Of a DNA stretch of 34,282 nt, positions 1 through 8,912 are shown one piece after another (positions within the stretch are counted from its first letter, which is position 1; every line of letters starts with the position of its first letter). The position numbers and the translations under genes were made by a program. The notes beneath the pieces are model-generated. The model saw only the letters and a list, made by a program, of their open reading frames with translations, made no database searches and was not told the origin of the DNA. Origin of the DNA: an uncultured Acidimicrobiaceae bacterium. Lineage in GTDB: Bacteria; Actinomycetota; Acidimicrobiia; Acidimicrobiales; Ilumatobacteraceae. The DNA is taken from assembly GCA_903919215.1 (NCBI GenBank), contig CAIXHI010000107.1, forward strand, positions 1 through 34,282, written 5' to 3'.

Positions 1-1309
1 CCAGCCGGTGCGCGATCTCGTCGAGATCGCGGTCGATCAGGCCGACCGTGACGCGCAATGACGGTTCGTCGTCGCGGGCCATGAACGGCTCGCCAGGTGC
101 AGCGCCGATTCCCTGTGCCGCCAGCGTGAGGAGCGCGGAGCGTTCGTCGGCGACGCGCATCCACAGGTTGATGCCGTCCGTTCCCGTGAAGTTGACGCCA
201 CCATCTGCGAGCACGGCGCTGACGGCCTTGCGCCGACGCGCGTACTCAGTGCGTGCCGCAGCGACGGCGTCGATCGTGGGTTGGTGCTCGAGCATCTCCA
301 ACAGCACCGCCTGCAGCAGACGACTGCTCCACCCGGGGCCGAGCAAGCGACGGTTGGCGACCGCTCCGATCACCTCGCCGGCGCCACCGACGGCAGCGAG
401 CCGAAGGTCGGGGCCGTGGCTCTTGGAGTAGCTGCGGATATGCACGGTGCGCTCTGGCAGATGGACGCCGAGGCTGGCGAGGGTGCCGCTGGCGATATCG
501 CCGGAGTGATCGTCCTCGACGATGATCGCGTCGCTGTCGGCGAGTACTGCGGCCAGTTGCTTGCTGCGTCGGGAGGTGAGCGTGATGCCGGTGGGATTGT
601 GCGCGCGTGGCTGCAGGAAGACGGCCCTCACGCCGCCGATCAGGGCAGCAGCGAGACCGTCGGGTTGCATACCCTCGGCGTCGAGGTCGACGCCGATGAC
701 TTCGGCGCCGAGGAGATCGAGCAGATCCAGCAGAGGAGGGAACGTCGGGTGCTCGACAACGACTCGATCGCCCAGGCGCACGACGGCCGAAGCCACTCGG
801 TCGAGCGCGTCCATTGCTCCATCGACCACGGTCAGATCCTCTGGCTTGAATGGCCAACTGGCACGCAAGTGCTCACCGAGGCCAGGTAGCACTGGGTGGT
901 CGAGGTAGCTGCTGGTGAGCGGCTGGCGACTGACACGCGCGATGACGGGCCCGAGGTCGGGCAGCAACGCCGGATCGGGGGTACCGGTGCTGAGGTCGAG
1001 TGCGAAGCGCCCCGGACCCTCTGTGATGCGCCGGTAGCGGCGGGGGGTGACCGGCCCGGTGGGTTGGCGCACGAACGTTCCCTGACGGCCGCGGGCGTCG
1101 ATCGCGCCGACGGCAGCGAGGCTCTGCCACGCCTCGCTGACGGTGGTGGGCGACACGCCCAACAGCTTGGACAATTCGCGTACGGTCGGGAGCCGCGTGC
1201 CGACGGCCAACTGTCCGGAGGAGATCATCCGCCCGACCGCGGCAGCGATCCCACGTGCGCTGCGGTCACCGGACCCGGTGCCGGCAATCTCCGCCGCAAT
1301 GGTGTTCAT
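1..1309 (-). CDS. MocR/GntR-family transcriptional regulator with PLP-dependent aminotransferase-like domain (partial, runs off left edge)
   Basis: Manual reverse-strand translation from ATG at 1309: MNTIAAEIAGTGSGDRSARGIAAAVGRMISSGQLAVGTRLPTVRELSKLLGVSPTTVSEAWQSLAAVGAIDARGRQGTFV (winged HTH), then an aminotransferase-like domain with HNPTG and a RSYSKSHGPDLR PLP-lysine motif. Absent from the ORF track because there is no stop inside the window. Confidence 0.9.
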   Translation of the reverse strand, partial: MNTIAAEIAGTGSGDRSARGIAAAVGRMISSGQLAVGTRLPTVRELSKLLGVSPTTVSEAWQSLAAVGAIDARGRQGTFVRQPTGPVTPRRYRRITEGPGRFALDLSTGTPDPALLPDLGPVIARVSRQPLTSSYLDHPVLPGLGEHLRASWPFKPEDLTVVDGAMDALDRVASAVVRLGDRVVVEHPTFPPLLDLLDLLGAEVIGVDLDAEGMQPDGLAAALIGGVRAVFLQPRAHNPTGITLTSRRSKQLAAVLADSDAIIVEDDHSGDIASGTLASLGVHLPERTVHIRSYSKSHGPDLRLAAVGGAGEVIGAVANRRLLGPGWSSRLLQAVLLEMLEHQPTIDAVAAARTEYARRRKAVSAVLADGGVNFTGTDGINLWMRVADERSALLTLAAQGIGAAPGEPFMARDDEPSLRVTVGLIDRDLDEIAHRL

Positions 1310-1340
1310 TGTGCGGTAACAATACAACCATTGTGCGGTA
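1307..1340. promoter_or_regulatory. Direct repeat CATTGTGCGGTA x2 (22 bp spacing) in divergent promoter region; candidate MocR operator
   Basis: cattgtgcggta at 1307-1318 and exactly again at 1329-1340, between a MocR regulator and its divergent operon. Confidence 0.6.
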
Positions 1341-1366
1341 CGTGGTGTGACATTAGAGTCGCCCTC

Positions 1367-2209
1367 ATGTCCAACATTGTGAGAGCCGCATTGCTGCAGA
1401 CGGATTGGCCCGGCACGAAGGAGGCGATGCTCGACAAACACGAGCAGGCCGTCCACGATGCCAAGGCGCAGGGCGCACAGGTGATGTGCTTTCAGGAGCT
1501 GTTCTACGGCCCGTACTTCTGCCAGGTGCAGGATCCGGAGTACTACCAGTACACCGAAGAGATCCCCAACGGCCCCACCACCAAGCGGTTCCAGGCGCTC
1601 GCCAAGGAGACCGGCATGGTGCTGGTGCTCCCGATGTACGAGATCGTGCAAGCCGGGCTGTACTACAACACCGCAGCGGTGATCGACGCCGACGGCACGT
1701 ACCTCGGCAAGTACCGCAAGCAGCACATTCCGCAGACGAAGGGCTTCTGGGAGAAGTACTACTTCACTCCCGGTACGGGCGGGTACCCGGTGTTCGAGAC
1801 TGCAGTCGGCAAGGTCGGCGTGTACATCTGCTACGACCGCCACTTCCCCGAGGGCTGGCGCGCGCTGGGCCTCAACGGTGCCGAGATCGTGTTCAACCCG
1901 TCGGCCACCAGCCGCGGTCTCAGCGAGTACCTGTGGCGCCTCGAGCAGCCGGCGTCGGCCGTCGCCAACATCTACTACGTCGGCGCGATCAACCGCGTGG
2001 GCATCGAGGAACTCGGCGACAACGACTTCTACGGGCAGAGCTACTTCGTGAACCCCGAAGGCAAGATGGTCGGCGAGGTCGGCGATCCGTTCAAACCGGA
2101 ACTGATCGTGCGCGATCTCGACCTCGGCATGATCCGTACCGTGCGCGATCGCTGGGCCTTCTACCGCGACCGCCGTCCCGACGCCTACGACGAACTCACC
2201 CGCCGCTGA
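1367..2209 (+). CDS. Nitrilase-family beta-ureidopropionase / N-carbamoyl-beta-alanine amidohydrolase
   Basis: MSNIVRAALLQTDW...; E/K/C triad contexts CFQELFYGPYF, KYRKQHIP, VYICYDRHFPEG; followed by dihydropyrimidinase. Start trimmed from ORF 896 to ATG 1367. Confidence 0.9.
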   Translation: MSNIVRAALLQTDWPGTKEAMLDKHEQAVHDAKAQGAQVMCFQELFYGPYFCQVQDPEYYQYTEEIPNGPTTKRFQALAKETGMVLVLPMYEIVQAGLYYNTAAVIDADGTYLGKYRKQHIPQTKGFWEKYYFTPGTGGYPVFETAVGKVGVYICYDRHFPEGWRALGLNGAEIVFNPSATSRGLSEYLWRLEQPASAVANIYYVGAINRVGIEELGDNDFYGQSYFVNPEGKMVGEVGDPFKPELIVRDLDLGMIRTVRDRWAFYRDRRPDAYDELTRR

Positions 2210-2225
2210 GCAAGGAGCACCGACT

Positions 2226-3668
2226 ATGTCCACGACACTGATCAAGAACGGCAAGGTCATCAGCACCACGGGCGTCATCGCTCAGGATGTGCTGCTCGAC
2301 GGCGAGACCATCCGTGCGCTCGGCGCGCCCGGGTACTTCACCGAAGAGGGCATCGACCGCGTCATCGACGCTGCCGGCAAGTACGTCATCCCCGGCGGTA
2401 TCGATGTGCACACGCACATGGAGCTGCCCTTCGGCGGCACGTTCGCCAGCGACACCTTCGAGACCGGCTCGCGAGCGGCCGCATGGGGCGGCACCACCAC
2501 CATCATCGACATGGCAGTGCAACGCACTGGCGAGAACGTGCACGAGGGTCTGGCCGCATGGCACAAGAAGGCCGACGGCGAGTGCGCCATCGACTACGCG
2601 TTCCACCAGATCATCGGTGGTGTCGACGATGAGTCGCTGAAGTCGATGAAGTACCTCGTGGACAACGAGGGCATCAGCAGCTTCAAGTTGTTCATGGCCT
2701 ACCCGGGCGTGTTCTACAGCGATGACGGTCAGATCCTGAAGGCCATGCAGACCGCCGCCGACTGTGGCGCGATGATCATGATGCACGCCGAGAACGGCAT
2801 GGCGATCGACGTGTTGGTGCAGCAGGCACTCGCCCGCGGCGAGACCGATCCGAAGTTCCACAGCTACACGCGCCCGTCGCCCCTGGAAGCGGAAGCCACG
2901 CATCGCGCGATCATCCTCAGCCAGATCGCCGGCAACGTGCCGCTGTACATCGTGCACATGTCGGCCGGCGACGCGCTGAACGAGGTCGCCGCTGCTCGCC
3001 ACAACGGCCGCAACGTGTTCGCCGAGACCTGCCCGCAGTACCTGTATCTGACGGTGGAGGAGACGCTGGCCAGGCCCGGCTTCGAAGGTGCCAAGTGGGT
3101 CTGCAGCACCCCGGTGCGCAGCCGCGATCACGACCCGCACTTCGTCGGTCAGATGGGTCATGGCCACCAGGGCGACCTGTGGAAGGGCCTGCGGATGAAC
3201 GAACTGGCCATCGTCTCCACCGACCACTGCCCGTTCTGTATGAAGGATCAGAAGGAACTTGGCCTCGGCAACTTCGCCGCGATCCCCAACGGCATCGGCA
3301 GCGTCGAGCACCGCATGGAACTGCTCTACCAGGGTGTCGTCGCTGGTGAGATCACGCTCGAGCGCTGGGTCGAGACCTGCTGTACCACCCCGGCACGCAT
3401 GTTCGGTATGTACCCGCGCAAGGGTGTGATCGCCCCGGGGGCCGACGCCGACGTGGTGGTGTGGGATCCGAACACCAAGACCAAGATCGGCATCAACGAC
3501 AAGCACCACATGAACATGGACCACAGCGCGTGGGAGGGCTACGTGATCGACGGCAAGGTCGACACGGTCATCTCCCGCGGCACCGTGGTCGTGGAGAACG
3601 ATCAGTACATCGGCCGCAAAGGCCATGGCAAGTACATCAAGCGCGGTCTCAGCCAATACCTGGTCTGA
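2226..3668 (+). CDS. hydA: Dihydropyrimidinase / D-hydantoinase (cyclic amidohydrolase)
   Basis: Metal motif GGIDVHTHME, SFKLFMAY (carbamylated Lys context), MMHAENG, IVHMSAG, STDHCPF; good SD AAGGAG upstream. Confidence 0.93.
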   Translation: MSTTLIKNGKVISTTGVIAQDVLLDGETIRALGAPGYFTEEGIDRVIDAAGKYVIPGGIDVHTHMELPFGGTFASDTFETGSRAAAWGGTTTIIDMAVQRTGENVHEGLAAWHKKADGECAIDYAFHQIIGGVDDESLKSMKYLVDNEGISSFKLFMAYPGVFYSDDGQILKAMQTAADCGAMIMMHAENGMAIDVLVQQALARGETDPKFHSYTRPSPLEAEATHRAIILSQIAGNVPLYIVHMSAGDALNEVAAARHNGRNVFAETCPQYLYLTVEETLARPGFEGAKWVCSTPVRSRDHDPHFVGQMGHGHQGDLWKGLRMNELAIVSTDHCPFCMKDQKELGLGNFAAIPNGIGSVEHRMELLYQGVVAGEITLERWVETCCTTPARMFGMYPRKGVIAPGADADVVVWDPNTKTKIGINDKHHMNMDHSAWEGYVIDGKVDTVISRGTVVVENDQYIGRKGHGKYIKRGLSQYLV

Positions 3669-3707
3669 GCCGTCACTCTCTCTGAGTCGGAAGTTAGAAG
3701 GAACAAC

Positions 3708-5192
3708 ATGCAGCGCATTTCTCACTGGATCGACGGCAAGGTCGTCGTGGGCACATCCGGCCGTTCGGGCATCGTGTTCGACCCGGCCACCGGCGAACAG
3801 CAGGCCGCCGTCGACCTCGCGTCACTCGCCGAGGTCGATCACGCCATTGCCGTCGCTAAGGCGGCGTTCCCGGCATGGCGAGCCACCAACCTGTCGCGGC
3901 GCGCCGAGGTCATGTTCCGTCTGCGCGAACTGGTCGACGCAAACCGCAAGGAGATCGCCACCCTGCTCTCCAAGGAGCACGGCAAGGTGCTGTCCGACGC
4001 GCTCGGTGAGGTCGCCCGTGGTCTCGAGAACATCGAGTTCGCGTGCGGCATCCCGCATCTGCTGAAGGGTGGCTACAGCGAGCAGGCCAGCACCGGTGTC
4101 GACGTGTACAGCATCAAGCAGCCGCTCGGTGTCGTCGCCGGTATCACGCCGTTCAACTTCCCGGCGATGGTGCCGATGTGGATGTTCGCCAACGCGATCG
4201 CCTGCGGCAACACCGTGGTGTTGAAGCCCAGCGAGAAGAACCCGTCGTCGGCGATGTTCGTCGCCGAACTGTTCAAGCAGGCCGGTCTGCCCGACGGTGT
4301 GTACAACATCGTCCAGGGCGACAAGCTGGCCGTCGACCGCCTGCTCGAGCACCCCGATATCCAGGCCGTCAGCTTCGTGGGCAGCACGCCCATCGCCAAG
4401 TACGTGTACGAGACCGGCACCAAGAACGGTAAGCGCGTGCAGGCACTGGGCGGTGCGAAGAACCACATGCTCGTGCTCGCCGACGCGGATCTCGACATGG
4501 CCGCCGATGCGGCCGTCAGCGCTGCCTACGGTTCGGCCGGTGAGCGGTGCATGGCGATCTCCGTGCTGCTCGCCAGCGAAGCGATCGCCGACGACCTGGT
4601 GGCCAAGATCAAGGACCGCATCCCCGCGATCAAGGTCGGCCCGGCCAGCGAGGACGGCAACGAGATGGGTCCGCTGATCACCGGCGAGCACCGCGACAAG
4701 GTGGCCGGCTACATCGGCGGCGCCACTGAGCAGGGTGCGACAGTGGTCGTCGACGGCCGCGACGATGTGCCGGCCAACGGCTTCTTCGTCAAGCCCAGCC
4801 TGATCGACCACGTGAAGCCCGGTATGCGCTGCTACGACGAAGAGATCTTCGGGCCGGTGCTGTCGGTCGTACGGGTGAAGGGGTACGACGACGGTCTGGC
4901 CCTGATCAACGACAACCAGTTCGGTAACGGCACGGCCATCTTCACCCGTGATGGTGGGGCGGCCCGTCAGTTCGAGTTCGACGTACAGGTCGGCATGGTC
5001 GGCGTCAACGTGCCCATTCCGGTGCCGGTCAGCTACTACAGCTTCGGTGGTTGGAAGGCCAGCCTGTTCGGCGACCAGCACATGTACGGCCCGGAAGGGA
5101 TCAACTTCTACACGCGTAGCAAGGTCGTCACGAAGCGCTGGCCCGACCCGCGAACCAGCCAGGTCGATCTGGGTTTCCCCCAGAACCGCTGA
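3708..5192 (+). CDS. mmsA: CoA-acylating methylmalonate-semialdehyde dehydrogenase
   Basis: ALDH fold with GGAKNHMLVLADADLD, GSAGERCMAIS catalytic Cys, QPLGVVAGITPFNFPAMVPMWMFANAIACGN; typical MMSDH length (494 aa). Confidence 0.93.
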   Translation: MQRISHWIDGKVVVGTSGRSGIVFDPATGEQQAAVDLASLAEVDHAIAVAKAAFPAWRATNLSRRAEVMFRLRELVDANRKEIATLLSKEHGKVLSDALGEVARGLENIEFACGIPHLLKGGYSEQASTGVDVYSIKQPLGVVAGITPFNFPAMVPMWMFANAIACGNTVVLKPSEKNPSSAMFVAELFKQAGLPDGVYNIVQGDKLAVDRLLEHPDIQAVSFVGSTPIAKYVYETGTKNGKRVQALGGAKNHMLVLADADLDMAADAAVSAAYGSAGERCMAISVLLASEAIADDLVAKIKDRIPAIKVGPASEDGNEMGPLITGEHRDKVAGYIGGATEQGATVVVDGRDDVPANGFFVKPSLIDHVKPGMRCYDEEIFGPVLSVVRVKGYDDGLALINDNQFGNGTAIFTRDGGAARQFEFDVQVGMVGVNVPIPVPVSYYSFGGWKASLFGDQHMYGPEGINFYTRSKVVTKRWPDPRTSQVDLGFPQNR

Positions 5193-5246
5193 CGCTGCAC
5201 CGCTGACCACGAAGCCATCTGACGAAGACTATTTTTGGGGGACAAC

Positions 5247-6275
5247 ATGGAACTTGGCGTCGTATTACAGACGACCCCGCCGTCACGGCGGGTCATCGAT
5301 CTGGCCAAGCGCGCAGAGTCGTACGGCTTCGACTATGTCTGGACGTTCGACAGCCACATCCTGTGGCAAGAGCCGTATGTGATCTTCAGCCAGATCCTGG
5401 CCGAGACGCGCAACATCAAGGTCGGACCGATGGTGACCAACCCGGCCACACGCGACTGGACGGTCACCGCCAGTACGTACGCCACGCTGAACGAGATGTA
5501 CGGCAACCGCACGGTGTGCGGTATCGGCCGCGGCGACTCGGCAGTGCGGGTCACGAACGGTGCACCCACCAACTTGGCCACATTGCGCGACAGTGTGCAT
5601 GTCATCCGTGAACTGGCCAATGGCCGGGCCGTGGAGTACAAGGGAAGCGACTTGCGTCTGCCCTGGGCGGGTAAGAGTCGCCTGGAGATGTGGATCGCGG
5701 CATACGGCCCCAAGGCGTTGGCGCTGACCGGCGAGGTGGCCGATGGGTTCATCCTGCAACTCGCCGATCTCTCCATCGCCGAATGGACGATCAAGTCAGT
5801 GCGCGACGCCGCGGAGAAGGCCGGTCGCAACCCCGACGACATCACGATCTGCGTTGCCGCCCCGGCGTATGTCACGGATGGTACGGAGGCGGGTCTCGCT
5901 CACGGACGCGAGCAGTGCCGCTGGTTCGGCGGCATGGTGGGTAACCACGTGGCCGACATCGTCGCTCGCTACGGAGACGATGCACCGGTACCCAAGGCGC
6001 TCACCGATTACATCAAGAACCGCCAGGGCTACGACTACAACGAACACGGTCAGGCCGGCAACAGCCACACCACGTTTGTACCCGATGAGATCGTCGATCG
6101 CTTCTGCGTGGTCGGCCCGATCGAGGTGCACATCGAGCGGATGCAGCAACTGAAAGCCCTCGGTGTCGACCAGTTCGCGATCTACCTGCAGCACGACGAC
6201 AAGGACCACACCCTTCAGGCCTACGGCGAGTTGGTGATGCCCGCGATCGCCGAACACGTGAGAGCAACGTCGTGA
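5247..6275 (+). CDS. LLM-class F420-dependent oxidoreductase (hydantoinase-linked type)
   Basis: MELGVVLQTTPPSRRVIDLAKRAESYGFDYVWTFDSHILWQEPYVIFSQIL...; luciferase-like monooxygenase fold; start trimmed from 5235 to ATG 5247. Confidence 0.85.
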   Translation: MELGVVLQTTPPSRRVIDLAKRAESYGFDYVWTFDSHILWQEPYVIFSQILAETRNIKVGPMVTNPATRDWTVTASTYATLNEMYGNRTVCGIGRGDSAVRVTNGAPTNLATLRDSVHVIRELANGRAVEYKGSDLRLPWAGKSRLEMWIAAYGPKALALTGEVADGFILQLADLSIAEWTIKSVRDAAEKAGRNPDDITICVAAPAYVTDGTEAGLAHGREQCRWFGGMVGNHVADIVARYGDDAPVPKALTDYIKNRQGYDYNEHGQAGNSHTTFVPDEIVDRFCVVGPIEVHIERMQQLKALGVDQFAIYLQHDDKDHTLQAYGELVMPAIAEHVRATS

Positions 6276-6339
6276 CCGTGCGTTCACGCGCCGGTGGCTC
6301 GAACTCGCGTTCAGAAGATCTAGGGTCGCGCCGATCGAT

Positions 6340-7269
6340 ATGACTGATGATCTCGCCCCTGACCCCGCAGCGGTCGTTGTAGTTGCGGCACGGCCCACGT
6401 TGTGGCGTCGCGCTCGGCGTTCGGTGATGTTCGTGCTGGCCATGGCGTTGGTGGCTGCTGGCTGGGAGATCTACAAGAAGTTCGGCCCGCAGAACGGTGG
6501 CGAGGTGTTCGGCTGGAAGATCCTGCCCCGCGCCAAAGACCGAGTGATGCCACACATCAGCGACATCCTCGGGCGGTTCACCGACCCGCTGAACCGGGCC
6601 TCCAGCGAGACCGTGCTCTCGGTCGTGCTGAAGGGTGTCTGGTTCTCGTTCCGTCTGGTGCTTGCTGGATTCGGCATGGGCTTGATCGCCGGTCTGTTGC
6701 TCGCCGTGGTCATGACCCGCTTCCGCTTCGCCGAGCGGGCGGTACTGCCCTATCTCGTCGTCTCACAGACGGTGCCGCTCATCGCGCTCGCACCACTCGT
6801 GGCCAGTTGGGGTGGCAAGCTCCACCTGTTCGGGTGGGAATGGCCGCGCTGGATGTCGTCGGCCGTGCTTGGCGCGTTCCTCACGTTCTTCCCGATTGCA
6901 GTCGGTGCGCTACGTGGGCTGCAGTCGCCCACCGCAGCGTCGCTCGAGTTGATGGACAGCCTGGCGGCGCCGTGGCGGCGCACGCTGTTTACCCTCCGGT
7001 TCCCCGCGGCGGTGCCGTACCTCGTGCCAGCGCTGAAGCTCGGTGCTGCTGGAGCAGTCATCGGTGTCGTGGTGTCGGAGATTTCCACCGGTCTGCGCGG
7101 GGGTATCGGCCGCCTGGTGATCGAGTTCAGTCAGAAGACGACCGGCGACCCCGCCATCGTCTACACCGCCGTACTCGGCGCAGCGTTCCTCGGCCTAGTG
7201 ATGGCCGGACTCGTGGCGATCGTCGACGCGGTGTTCATGAGAAATCGACCGAAAGAGGTTGAGGCGTGA
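6340..7269 (+). CDS. ABC transporter permease (BPD_transp_1, nitrate/taurine/pyrimidine type)
   Basis: Hydrophobic protein with inner-membrane permease signature SLAAPWRRTLFTLRFPAAVPYLVPALKLGAAGAVIGVVVSE. Confidence 0.88.
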   Translation: MTDDLAPDPAAVVVVAARPTLWRRARRSVMFVLAMALVAAGWEIYKKFGPQNGGEVFGWKILPRAKDRVMPHISDILGRFTDPLNRASSETVLSVVLKGVWFSFRLVLAGFGMGLIAGLLLAVVMTRFRFAERAVLPYLVVSQTVPLIALAPLVASWGGKLHLFGWEWPRWMSSAVLGAFLTFFPIAVGALRGLQSPTAASLELMDSLAAPWRRTLFTLRFPAAVPYLVPALKLGAAGAVIGVVVSEISTGLRGGIGRLVIEFSQKTTGDPAIVYTAVLGAAFLGLVMAGLVAIVDAVFMRNRPKEVEA

Positions 7270-8066
7270 GTGCAGTTGTCGTCAACGGCGTGAGCAAGGT
7301 GTTCAACACCGGCAAGTCAGCGCAGGTGGATGCCCTGCATGGCATCGACCTCACCATCGAGCCCGGTGAGTTCGTCTCGCTCATCGGCCCCTCGGGGTGT
7401 GGCAAGAGCACGCTGCTGCGTCTGATCGCCAACCTCACCGAGCCCACCGCCGGTTCCATCACCGTGAACGGCAAGCCGTCGAAGCAGGCGCGCCTCGATC
7501 AGGACTATGGCATGGCGTTTCAGCAGGCCGGTCTGTTCGAGTGGCGCACAGTCGCCAAGAACATCGAACTGCCGCTCGAGCTCAAGGGCTGGGACCGCGC
7601 CAAGCGTCGCGCCAGAGCGCTGGAGATGCTCGATCTGGTGAAGTTGCCCGAGTTCGCGCACCACATGCCGTGGCAGTTGTCCGGCGGTATGCAACAGCGC
7701 ATCGCGATCGCTCGCGCGCTCGCGGCTCACCCGCCGCTGCTGTTGATGGACGAGCCGTTCGGTGCACTCGACGAGATGACCCGCGAGCACATGCAGGCCG
7801 AACTGTTGCGCATCTGCAAGGAGACGAACTCCACAGTGGTGTTCGTCACCCACTCGATCCCCGAAGCGGTGTACCTCTCCAACAGAGTGGTGGTCATGTC
7901 GCCGCGGCCGGGTCGCATCACTGACATCATCGATGTGCCGCTGGGCTCCAGCCGCGACGACGGCACGCGCGAGACCGGCGACTTCTTCTCCAAGATCACC
8001 GAAGTGCGTGAGGCGCTGCGCGGCGCCGAGTACTCGGCTGGTGCTCGGGGGATCGAGGACCGGTGA
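7266..8066 (+). CDS. ABC transporter ATP-binding protein
   Basis: Walker A GPSGCGKST, signature LSGGMQQRIAIARAL, Walker B LLLMDEPFGALD, H-loop VTHSIPEAV; GTGA overlap with upstream gene. Confidence 0.95.
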   Translation: MSAVVVNGVSKVFNTGKSAQVDALHGIDLTIEPGEFVSLIGPSGCGKSTLLRLIANLTEPTAGSITVNGKPSKQARLDQDYGMAFQQAGLFEWRTVAKNIELPLELKGWDRAKRRARALEMLDLVKLPEFAHHMPWQLSGGMQQRIAIARALAAHPPLLLMDEPFGALDEMTREHMQAELLRICKETNSTVVFVTHSIPEAVYLSNRVVVMSPRPGRITDIIDVPLGSSRDDGTRETGDFFSKITEVREALRGAEYSAGARGIEDR

Positions 8067-8854
8067 TGGCTCGACTCTCCGGCACCGTGCGGTCGATCTG
8101 GCCGCCGGTCGTGTTCGGCGCAGCGATGCTCGCCCTGTGGCAACTGATCGTGCGCGGGTTCGATCTGAAGCCGTACTTCTTGGTCGCTCCCAGCGACATC
8201 TTCGACAAGTTCATCGACAACCGGAGCAACATCTGGGAAGCGATGCGTGTGTCCGGCACGAATGCAGCGTTCGGTCTGTTGTTCGGGGCCATCCTCGGCG
8301 TGCTCGTCGCCTTCGTGCTCAGTCGCTTCCGCATCCTCGACGAGTTGGTGATGCCGATGTCGATCGCGATCAACGCGATTCCAGCGTTCGTGCTCGTGTC
8401 GGTGTTCAACAACATGTTCTCCAGCACCAGTGAGGTGCCGCGCCGGTTGATGGTCACGCTCGTGGTGTTCTTCGTCGTGCTGGTCAACGTGTCGAAAGGT
8501 TTGCGCCAAGTGCAGCCGGTGCACTCCGAGCTGATGAGGAGCTATGCGGCCAGCGGTTGGGAGATCATGCGCAAAGTACGCGTGCCAAACGCCGTCCCCT
8601 ACTTCTTCACTGCGCTGCGGATCTCGGCGCCGCTCTCGGTCATCTACGCCTACGTGTCGGAGTACTTCGGCGGGGCGCAGAATGGTCTCGGAAACCGCAT
8701 CAGCAGCAACATCTCCAACTCGAAGAACGCCGTCGGATGGGCCTACGTGGCAGGCGCCTGCCTGCTGGGCCTGGGGTTCTACGTGATCTCCATCGCGATG
8801 GAGGCGGTTGCCACCCCCGGTGGCGCCGGACAACGCAATCGGGACGACTCATGA
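8063..8854 (+). CDS. ABC transporter permease (second permease subunit)
   Basis: Membrane protein with RSYAASGWEIMRKVRVPNAVPYFFTALRISAPLSVIYAYVSEYFG EAA-loop; GTGA overlap with ATPase gene. Confidence 0.88.
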   Translation: MMARLSGTVRSIWPPVVFGAAMLALWQLIVRGFDLKPYFLVAPSDIFDKFIDNRSNIWEAMRVSGTNAAFGLLFGAILGVLVAFVLSRFRILDELVMPMSIAINAIPAFVLVSVFNNMFSSTSEVPRRLMVTLVVFFVVLVNVSKGLRQVQPVHSELMRSYAASGWEIMRKVRVPNAVPYFFTALRISAPLSVIYAYVSEYFGGAQNGLGNRISSNISNSKNAVGWAYVAGACLLGLGFYVISIAMEAVATPGGAGQRNRDDS

Positions 8855-8912
8855 GTCGTTCCGCTACACACAGCCTGTCGGACACGTGTCCGAAGGGGGA
8901 GGAAATCACACT

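Noticed and set aside
246-857. 203-aa Arg-rich minus ORF and overlapping plus ORFs at 48-908
   Set aside because: Out-of-frame with the MocR regulator, whose correct frame is open to the left edge and therefore missing from the track.
2196-3725. 509-aa minus-strand ORF across dihydropyrimidinase
   Set aside because: Antisense shadow of a clear cyclic amidohydrolase; low-complexity V/D/H-rich translation typical of high-GC mirror frames.
3822-5210. 462-aa minus-strand ORF across mmsA
   Set aside because: Antisense shadow; no family motifs, while the + strand encodes a complete ALDH.
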